From an uncultured Parabacteroides sp. (GTDB lineage: Bacteria; Bacteroidota; Bacteroidia; Bacteroidales; Tannerellaceae): a DNA stretch of 25,650 bases. The DNA lies in NCBI GenBank assembly GCA_900541965.1, contig UQLN01000062.1:1-25650 (forward strand), read 5' to 3'. The position numbers and the translations under genes were made by a program. The notes below the pieces were generated by a model. It searched no databases. It was not told where the DNA came from and worked only from the letters and a program-made list of their open reading frames with translations. The stretch's first letter is position 1; each line of letters starts with the position of its first letter. Positions 1 through 5,243 of the stretch are shown piece after piece.

Positions 1-6
1 CGAGGA

Positions 7-1326
7 GTGCAGACTTTTATTGGGATAACTGAAAACAACCTCACGGAAGTACACTTTACTGGGAATGCACTACTGGAGCAAATTCTATCTCCCTGGAACC
101 TGAACAGTGGCTACAAGCAAGTAGTCTCCAACAAAGGCAGTGGTGGTATAGACGGACTGAAAACGGACGAACTTCTATCGTGGTTACTAAATTACAAAGC
201 AGACTTGCTCTCTTTATTAAAGGATGGCAAGTATCGCCCCAACCCAGTCCGCCGGGTAGAGATACCCAAAGGAGACGGAAAGAAACGTCAACTGGGTATC
301 CCAACAGTAGTAGACCGTTTTGTACAACAATCAATAGCACAAGTGTTATCACCTATTTACGAGCGTGAGTTTAGCGGCCACAGTTATGGTTTCCGCCCCA
401 AACGCAGTTGTCATGACGCGCTCCGCAGAGCTCAATCCCACATTAATGCCGGATATAAGTATGCAGTTGACTTAGACTTGGAGAGGTTCTTCGACACAGT
501 CAACCATAGTCGATTAATAGAACTACTATCTAAACGAATTAACGATGGACGTGTAATCTCATTAATCCACAAATACCTATTGGCTGGTGTAATGGTTGGC
601 TCAGACTTTGAAGAATCACAAACAGGAGTACCGCAGGGAGGTCCACTAAGTCCGCTGTTGAGCAACATTATGCTTGATGAGCTTGACAAGGAATTGGTTC
701 GTTGTGGACATCGCTTTGTCCGCTATGCTGACGATTGTTTGATATTCTGTAAAAGTAAGCGTGCTGCCGAAAGGACAAAGGGAAGTATCATTCGTTTTAT
801 CGAAGAAGAGCTTCACCTTCGAGTAAACAGGGAGAAGAGCTCTGTAGGCTATGTGAGAGGAATGAAGTTTCTGGGTTATAGCTTCTATATTAAAAATGGA
901 GAATGTAGGCTAAGCGTACACTCTAAAAGCCTTGCTAAGTTCAAATCAAGACTTAAAGAATTGACAGGACGAAGTAATGGTATGGGTTACGATAAACGGA
1001 AAGAATCTCTACGCTTGTTCCTCATGGGCTGGCTTGAATACTTCAAGATGGCAGATATGAAGAGTAAACTCCAAGAGTTAGACCAATGGTATCGCCGTAG
1101 ATTACGTATGTGCATTTGGAAGTGTTGGAAGAAAGTAAAGACTCGTTTTAAGAATCTCATGCGTTGTGGAATAGAAAAGAGGAAGGCTCTGGAATGGGCT
1201 AATACCCGAAAGGGGTATTGGCACTTATCTAAAAGTTTTATTCTTACCCGTGCACTGTGCAATGATAACCTTAAGCGAGCTAACTACCCTTTTCTAATGG
1301 ATTGTTATCGTAAAGTTGTATTGTAA
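7..1326 (+). CDS. ltrA: Group II intron reverse transcriptase/maturase (start uncertain)
   Basis: Reverse transcriptase and maturase that helps the intron RNA splice and copies it into DNA at new sites. Visible blocks are the N-terminal GSGGIDG region (about residues 45-50), the RT2-like IPKGDGKKRQLGIPT (86-100), SYGFRPKRSCHDA (126-138), the QTGVPQGGPLSPLLSN block (205-220) and the catalytic YADD at 240-243. The maturase/X (GIIM) domain fills about residues 320-430, with the GWLEYF segment and a conserved-looking W/R-rich tail. I see no H-N-H endonuclease, so the protein ends at the maturase domain. The first usable start here is GTG at 7, but the frame stays open to the window edge, so the true start may lie upstream. 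The stop is only about seven bases before domain V, as expected for an ORF nested in domain IV. Confidence 0.9.
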   Translation: MQTFIGITENNLTEVHFTGNALLEQILSPWNLNSGYKQVVSNKGSGGIDGLKTDELLSWLLNYKADLLSLLKDGKYRPNPVRRVEIPKGDGKKRQLGIPTVVDRFVQQSIAQVLSPIYEREFSGHSYGFRPKRSCHDALRRAQSHINAGYKYAVDLDLERFFDTVNHSRLIELLSKRINDGRVISLIHKYLLAGVMVGSDFEESQTGVPQGGPLSPLLSNIMLDELDKELVRCGHRFVRYADDCLIFCKSKRAAERTKGSIIRFIEEELHLRVNREKSSVGYVRGMKFLGYSFYIKNGECRLSVHSKSLAKFKSRLKELTGRSNGMGYDKRKESLRLFLMGWLEYFKMADMKSKLQELDQWYRRRLRMCIWKCWKKVKTRFKNLMRCGIEKRKALEWANTRKGYWHLSKSFILTRALCNDNLKRANYPFLMDCYRKVVL

Positions 1327-1332
1327 GTAAGG

Positions 1333-1422
1333 AACCGCCTTGGTACGGAACCGTATGCCGGGTGGTGTGAGAGGACGAAAACAAAAGTAGGAGAAAACTA
1401 CTTTTGTTTTCTCCTACTCGAT
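1333..1422 (+). ncRNA. Group II intron domains V and VI
   Basis: Domain V spans about 1334-1366: ACCGCC pairs with the 3' strand ending GGTGGT, and an upper TACG/CGTA stem closes a GAAC loop. A CGC at 1336-1338 sits where the catalytic triad is expected. Domain VI spans about 1369-1419: GAG (1369-1371) pairs with CTC (1417-1419), AGG (1372-1374) pairs with CCT (1413-1415), and A1416 is left bulged as the branch-point nucleotide. Above it is a perfect 13-bp stem, 1378-1390 with 1398-1410, closing a GAGAAAA loop. Pairings were worked out by eye. Confidence 0.85.
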
Positions 1423-2184
1423 TTATTTTCTTTCCCTTTTATTCATCCATATTCCCGTAAATATCAGAATGCCGCAAACGATACAAAAGGTCTTCATAGA
1501 AATATATTTCCACTCTGTTTTCGTAATAAATGAATTGTATACAGGGCGGATAAAAGGCGTGTCAGCATGATGCAGCTTACAACGGGATTTAGCAGCCGCT
1601 TGTCGATAGCTGTCCAGGTCGAAGGAACATTTCTCATAGCAAAGCACCTCTTTGTCGTTAGGTTTCTTGGTTGAAGTTATCCAAGCTTTTACTTCCCGTT
1701 TGGTATATTGGGATTTAGGTAATGTATCATTAAAAACAGGGATGACAGTATATTGATGACGAGTAGTTCTGGTATGTGTACCACGTCTGCCGGTACGTGT
1801 TGTACGGGTGATGGTTACAGACCCCCTGCCTGATAAATCAACTGTTAAAGGAGAGTCAAATTTAAAATAAAGAGCCGATTTCTCAGGGTTATATAAATCT
1901 TCGATGGAAGCATAATTTGCGATATCGTCAGCAGAATGGAACAACCAGTTCTGCAGAGGAATATTGAATGCCAGTGTTGTCAAAAATATCAAAAAATAGA
2001 AAAGCGTAGCCCATTTCCCCTTATAGAAAAAATATGCCAAAAGGGTGGCCACTATAGATGCGGCACCATACGATAGTATCAGTATCCAGTCTTGTAAATA
2101 AGATTGTAAAAAATAAAAGGCTATAATACCCAACAAAGTAGGGAAAATAAGCAGAGCCAGTAGATTATAAATCCAGTTTGTCAT
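1423..2184 (-). CDS. Hypothetical multi-pass membrane protein, 253 aa
   Basis: I do not recognise a family. Three hydrophobic segments fall in the first ~95 residues (about 5-25, 33-53 and 58-78) and one more near the C-terminus (about 230-245), ending in a basic tail (MNKRERK). Between them is a soluble loop of about 130 residues. It begins with an acidic stretch, then a striking Arg/Thr-rich run (about residues 121-142: VTITRTTRTGRRGTHTRTTR), and later holds three cysteines. The fold suggests an inner-membrane protein with a large loop on one side. The stop codon (1423-1425) directly touches the 3' end of the group II intron, so the intron has inserted at the extreme 3' end of this gene or just beyond it. 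A TATCTTTG -7-like box lies 25 bases upstream of the start. Confidence 0.75.
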   Translation of the reverse strand: MTNWIYNLLALLIFPTLLGIIAFYFLQSYLQDWILILSYGAASIVATLLAYFFYKGKWATLFYFLIFLTTLAFNIPLQNWLFHSADDIANYASIEDLYNPEKSALYFKFDSPLTVDLSGRGSVTITRTTRTGRRGTHTRTTRHQYTVIPVFNDTLPKSQYTKREVKAWITSTKKPNDKEVLCYEKCSFDLDSYRQAAAKSRCKLHHADTPFIRPVYNSFITKTEWKYISMKTFCIVCGILIFTGIWMNKRERK

Positions 2185-2247
2185 TTTGCATATACGTAAA
2201 ATCGATTACAAAGATATCTTTTTTGTAAGTTGGTGGTATATGCAAAA
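2184..2247. repeat. 12-bp perfect inverted repeat with embedded -7 box
   Basis: TTTTGCATATAC at 2184-2195 is exactly complementary to GTATATGCAAAA at 2236-2247, separated by 40 bases. The minus-strand box TATCTTTG (2216 down to 2209) lies between the arms and fits the Bacteroidetes -7 consensus TAnnTTTG. The box would serve the 253-aa membrane protein starting at 2184. The arms could be a regulator site or a leader hairpin; nothing here decides which. No clear -33 TTTG was seen at the usual spacing. Confidence 0.5.
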
Positions 2248-2269
2248 TAAAAATACTTTCCGGTAAAAT

Positions 2270-2938
2270 TTACTCTTTCTTTTTAAAAATCATATCCCCG
2301 TCATGATTAAAGAGGGTTAAAATCGATTTATCAAAGTTCATATGTCCTTTATATGAATTATTTCCGCAAGTATGAATGTAGAGGCTATCCCTGGACAAGC
2401 AAAACCAGTCTCCATTATATTCATGCAGAATTTTAAGTGGTTCAATCTGATAAGCCGTACTCTGAAACGTATGGTCCTTATTAAAAGATAAAAGAATCAT
2501 TTTTTCAGCATGTTCCTCATCCGGAAGATAACAAGTATACGTTTTATCTGTAATAGGTAAAGAAGGGATACGGATAGTACCCAGTTCGAATTGAATTATC
2601 TCGCTGATTAATAATTGTTTGTCAGGTCCCTCATCTTCGGAGTTTTTCTCGATTAACGTCCCCATAACACTACAGTTTATCGCTTCTGTGGCAGCAGGGT
2701 CCAGTTTTTTTAACTCATGTTCCAATTTATGATATTTTCCTTTTGTCGAAATGGTTAATAATTTACCGCTAATGCAATCCTTTAGAGCCGGTCCCCCTGC
2801 ATATAGTGTAAACTCTCCCGTAAAATAGAAGGAAGTAGGCTCTGATTGCACTGCTATCTCATCCTGTTGAGTACTGCTGGAGCAACTGGTTAATAAAAGA
2901 GCCAAGGCTATTGAAAAACTTAAATTTACTCTTTTCAT
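2270..2938 (-). CDS. Lipoprotein resembling NlpE, domains apparently in reverse order
   Basis: Secreted lipoprotein of 222 residues. The start is set at 2938 because MKRVNLSFSIALALLLTSC is a classic lipoprotein signal with the lipidated cysteine at residue 19; an upstream in-frame ATG at 2986 would add a second hydrophobic stretch and overlap the promoter. After a short linker, residues ~37-125 (FYFTGEF, then LKDCISGK at 52-59) resemble the OB-fold part of the copper/envelope-stress lipoprotein NlpE (F-x-DC-x-tGk). Residues ~140-222 resemble the small barrel domain of NlpE (LSFNKDHTFQSTAY, YNGDW, LTLFNHDG). In Escherichia coli NlpE the order is the other way round. The assignment is by eye and tentative. 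Likely role: surface or metal-linked envelope sensing, unproven. Confidence 0.7.
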   Translation of the reverse strand: MKRVNLSFSIALALLLTSCSSSTQQDEIAVQSEPTSFYFTGEFTLYAGGPALKDCISGKLLTISTKGKYHKLEHELKKLDPAATEAINCSVMGTLIEKNSEDEGPDKQLLISEIIQFELGTIRIPSLPITDKTYTCYLPDEEHAEKMILLSFNKDHTFQSTAYQIEPLKILHEYNGDWFCLSRDSLYIHTCGNNSYKGHMNFDKSILTLFNHDGDMIFKKKE

Positions 2939-2964
2939 AGGTTTTTTCGTTAGTGTTAGAAATA

Positions 2965-2994
2965 CAAATATAAAAATAAATTTCAAATATCAAA
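2965..2994 (-). promoter_or_regulatory. Bacteroidetes-type promoter for the NlpE-like lipoprotein
   Basis: On the minus strand, TTTG (2994-2991) and TATATTTG (2972-2965) are separated by 18 bases, matching the Bacteroides -33 TTTG / -7 TAnnTTTG pattern. The -7 box ends 26 bases before the ATG at 2938, which supports that start. Confidence 0.6.
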
Positions 2995-3291
2995 GAGAAA
3001 AAGACCGACTATCACAGGCAGGTCTTTCCAGTACCAGCAAACCTGTTTTTCGAGCACTGGTTTCTGTAAGGAAAGACTGAACCGAATCAATTGCAGGGGC
3101 AGTATCAAGAGCCCCGTGACGCTCCATTTGCTTTTCATCATCTCAGGATCATAATCATAAGTGTGAAGTTCCCAAATGTCGTCAAAGCGATAGGTACTGT
3201 TTTTACCCGTTGCTATATAGCCCCTTGTCCCGTTAGAGAAAGCAACTATACCGGGGATGTTCGCTTTTTGTGTCCAGGCATCTGTTTCCAC
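2983..3291 (-). pseudogene. Kelch-repeat protein remnant
   Basis: The first ~50 codons (GTG at 3291) read like kelch repeats: VETDAWTQKANIPG, then AFSNGTRGYIATGK, then FDDIWELHTYDYDP, which fits the W-x-x-K-A-x-x-P-G / G-Y-I-x-T-G / D-x-W-E pattern of beta-propeller blades. Only one to one and a half blades remain, a stop codon lies just upstream in frame, and the reading frame ends by passing through a terminator. A beta-propeller needs several blades and a signal peptide, so this piece is not functional. After about residue 55 the protein no longer looks kelch-like, so an internal frameshift or deletion is likely. Kelch proteins of this type in Bacteroidales are often secreted; the original ligand cannot be guessed. 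Confidence 0.55.
2997..3028 (-). terminator. Rho-independent terminator after the kelch remnant
   Basis: Minus strand: AAAGACC (3027-3021) and GGTCTTT (3006-3000) form a 7-bp stem around a 14-base loop, followed by further T residues. It suggests that a functional gene once ended here. The apparent C-terminus of the kelch reading frame runs straight through it, which supports decay or frameshift of that gene. Confidence 0.5.
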
Positions 3292-3402
3292 GCCTTATAT
3301 GCAAGTGAACAAAAATTCCGACCTTTCCTGGAAGATAACGGCGGGTATGGGATTTCCCGTAATGAACGAACGTGTTCATGTTTCTCTTTTCCCTGATATC
3401 TA
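3257..3402 (+). pseudogene. Possible C-terminal fragment of another gene, plus strand
   Basis: The plus strand between the kelch remnant and the glycosidase stop codon reads YMQVNKNSDLSWK, then ITAGMGFPVMNERVHVSLFP. This alternating polar/hydrophobic text resembles the last strands of an outer-membrane barrel more than a random antisense frame. The minus-strand frames there are less protein-like. It has no stop of its own until 3484, deep in the antisense of the glycosidase. I cannot name the parent gene; this is a weak call. Confidence 0.22.
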
Positions 3403-4845
3403 TCAGAAAGATAAAAGCAACATTTCTCCGGCATCGACACGAAGTTTCAGCTTTCCGGAAGAATATTTCAGCTTGCCTTTATAGATGCGTCCGCTTTCAT
3501 TGACAGCATATATGGATACTTTGCCTGATACCGGATAGCCGGAAGGTAAAGTCCAAATTTTTTCTTTATATCCATCCTGGCTGTAAGCAATCATATGATT
3601 GCCTTCTATCCATAAGGCCGGAACCATGACGTTATTATTGTCTGCCAATACAGCATTTCCCTGCCGGATTTGCAAATGTCCTTTGTCCAGTTCCGAATGA
3701 ACATTTCCGGAGAATTGTACAGCCTTATAATTCTCGCCTTCTACCCGGTATAGACGTTCAAAACGATTCAGGTAATTGCAGACAGCCGTCATTGTACAGA
3801 ATCGTCTTGTAAATTCACTGTAATTGTCCAGACCCTTCATAAAAACTTTTTCTCCGTTCAGGTTATTTCCAAACAGGACTCCCCAATCACTGTCCGCATT
3901 GTTCCCTCCACAAATAATGGAAGCAGGATATTTCAGATAAATTTCGTCATGCCCGAACCACCAGACCATTGGTTGGTATCCGATAAATAAATCCGTATTA
4001 TCAGGCAATCCCTCATTGGTTACGTCAATGCCTTTGGAATCAAAATAGCGAAAAATATTTCGTTGGGCTTCCAACTCATCTTCTTGAGTATATGGCAGGT
4101 AGGAACTGATAGGTGATTGAGTACGTATCTGCCATTCGCCTTTTTCATCTTTGTAGGCTATGGGTGCCGCCGTATGAAAAGCGTCGATATGTATTGTCCC
4201 CGCATCCTGTATAGGCAACAGTTTGCACAGACTATCGATGCGTTGCTGTGTGAAACCTTTTGCCCATTCTTGTGCATAACTAATCTGGTAACCCCATTCT
4301 CCACCACGGAGGAATCCCCGTTCATCACGGGCTATCACATCATTTGCAATATATTTGTTCCATAGCGGGCTATCTTCGTAAGTATCAATCATGTTGATAT
4401 GAAGACTCACAGTCGTATTATATTTTTTGCCTTCAGCCATTAGCCAGCGGATACTTTCCAGACCGTTTTTGTCGTTCGGTCGCTTTAATGCCTCGTTCCC
4501 TTCAAAGAAGGCGGGATATTTGGAATCATGTCCGTTGTATTGCCATCCCACCAGATAGGCTATCTTAGGCATGCCAAGTGTGATGTTATCCATTCCTTTT
4601 AATAATTGGAGCGTCTGTTCACAGGTGGCATACACTGTTTGTTTTCCATTATCGCGATGTTTGAAGCGTCCGTCAAAAAGAGCTTGCGACATAAATATTT
4701 TGGTCACGAATGTCTTTGTATAATCGTGACGTAGATTTACTTTCATCTGAAAATCTTTAGGGAAATCCGCGTACACAGTATCGCGTTTCTGTGCATTTAC
4801 AACTCCGGACAGTAGAATACATAAAAAGAGAAAGGATTTTTTCAT
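3403..4845 (-). CDS. Secreted GH101/GH129-like glycosidase
   Basis: Predicted exported glycoside hydrolase of 480 residues with signal peptide MKKSFLFLCILLSGVVNAQ. The core resembles the endo-/exo-alpha-N-acetylgalactosaminidase families GH101 and GH129: LVGWQYNGHDSKYPAF (about 98-113), the SLHINMIDTYEDSP block (147-160), HIDAFHTAAP around D221, and DVTNEGLPD around E278. By family analogy D221 would be the nucleophile and E278 the acid/base. The final ~110 residues look like a small beta-sandwich (ALWIEGNHMIAYSQDG, KVSIYAVNESG). The protein is far shorter than typical GH101 enzymes, which carry many accessory domains. Its substrate is probably mucin-type O-glycan GalNAc or a related alpha-linked sugar, which is inference. 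It stands alone, with no SusC/SusD pair nearby. A TACTTTTC -7-like box lies at 4930-4923. Confidence 0.72.
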   Translation of the reverse strand: MKKSFLFLCILLSGVVNAQKRDTVYADFPKDFQMKVNLRHDYTKTFVTKIFMSQALFDGRFKHRDNGKQTVYATCEQTLQLLKGMDNITLGMPKIAYLVGWQYNGHDSKYPAFFEGNEALKRPNDKNGLESIRWLMAEGKKYNTTVSLHINMIDTYEDSPLWNKYIANDVIARDERGFLRGGEWGYQISYAQEWAKGFTQQRIDSLCKLLPIQDAGTIHIDAFHTAAPIAYKDEKGEWQIRTQSPISSYLPYTQEDELEAQRNIFRYFDSKGIDVTNEGLPDNTDLFIGYQPMVWWFGHDEIYLKYPASIICGGNNADSDWGVLFGNNLNGEKVFMKGLDNYSEFTRRFCTMTAVCNYLNRFERLYRVEGENYKAVQFSGNVHSELDKGHLQIRQGNAVLADNNNVMVPALWIEGNHMIAYSQDGYKEKIWTLPSGYPVSGKVSIYAVNESGRIYKGKLKYSSGKLKLRVDAGEMLLLSF

Positions 4846-4991
4846 AACACAACTGTTTTAATAAACATATTTTGGGCCTATAATTAATCACACAAGAAAA
4901 ACAAAGGGTTATTTTAATCCGCGAAAAGTACGAATATATTTTTTTATAGCATCACTTATTAAATATTATTAGTGCTAAAAAAGGTTGTGTA

Positions 4992-5108
4992 TTAGTAAGG
5001 CTTCTTGTTCCAAACTTCATGTACTTCGTGCAATCCTTTATCCAACTTCTCAAAATATCCCATTAAAATATTCAGGGTAGATGCATTTCCATCGAAAGTA
5101 ATTATCAT
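4992..5108 (-). CDS. Possible 38-residue microORF or gene remnant
   Basis: Reading minus from ATG (5108-5106) to TAA (4994-4992) gives a protein starting MIITFDGNASTLNIL and ending EVHEVWNKKPY. The composition is protein-like, with regular hydrophobic spacing and an amphipathic middle (MGYFEKLDKGLHEV). The frame stays open upstream through the repeat cluster to about 5222 but has no other ATG there, so it may be the 3' end of a gene cut off by the repeat. The remaining spacer 4846-4991 is AT-rich and shows only a weak promoter for the glycosidase gene. I do not recognise the peptide. Confidence 0.3.
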   Translation of the reverse strand: MIITFDGNASTLNILMGYFEKLDKGLHEVHEVWNKKPY

Positions 5109-5118
5109 AAGAATTGGC

Positions 5119-5211
5119 TGCGCGGATTGATTCCACTGGCTGCGCAGATTGTTTTTATAATGTGCGCGGATTGTCTCTACTACGTTCCGGGTAGTGAAGA
5201 CAATCCGCGCA
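5119..5211. repeat. 22-bp-spaced direct repeats ending in a long hairpin
   Basis: TGCGCGGATTG occurs at 5119-5129 and 5163-5173, and TGCGCAGATTG at 5141-5151, so three copies start exactly 22 bp apart. A fourth copy is inverted (CAATCCGCGCA, 5201-5211). The third and fourth copies form a 14-bp perfect stem (5163-5176 with 5198-5211), continued by ACTAC/GTAGT around the loop GTTCCGG. A T-run follows on the plus strand (5216-5220), but no plus-strand gene lies upstream, so a simple terminator role is unlikely. It looks like a small REP-like or MITE-like element. Confidence 0.65.
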
Positions 5212-5243
5212 TCTATTTTTAGCTACGTAGACCCTAAAGAAGG

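Larger units (their letters stand above)
1..1422 (+). mobile_element. Group II intron, 3' portion (5' end outside window)
   Basis: This is the 3' part of a retroelement: an intron-encoded reverse transcriptase/maturase followed within a few bases by RNA domains V and VI. The 3' boundary is placed at about 1422 because domain VI ends in CTACTCGAT, a bulged adenine lies at 1416 (seven bases from the end), and the intron would finish in AT, as group II introns normally do. The 5' exon junction and domains I-III lie upstream of the window, so completeness cannot be judged. The 3' flank begins with the stop codon of a convergent membrane-protein gene. Absence of an endonuclease domain suggests a class that depends on existing DNA ends or single-stranded targets; this is inference. 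Confidence 0.88.

Noticed and set aside
5119..5211. CRISPR array or simple terminator
   Set aside because: Repeats are 11 bp with short unequal AT-rich gaps, no cas genes, and no plus-strand gene upstream that would need a terminator here.
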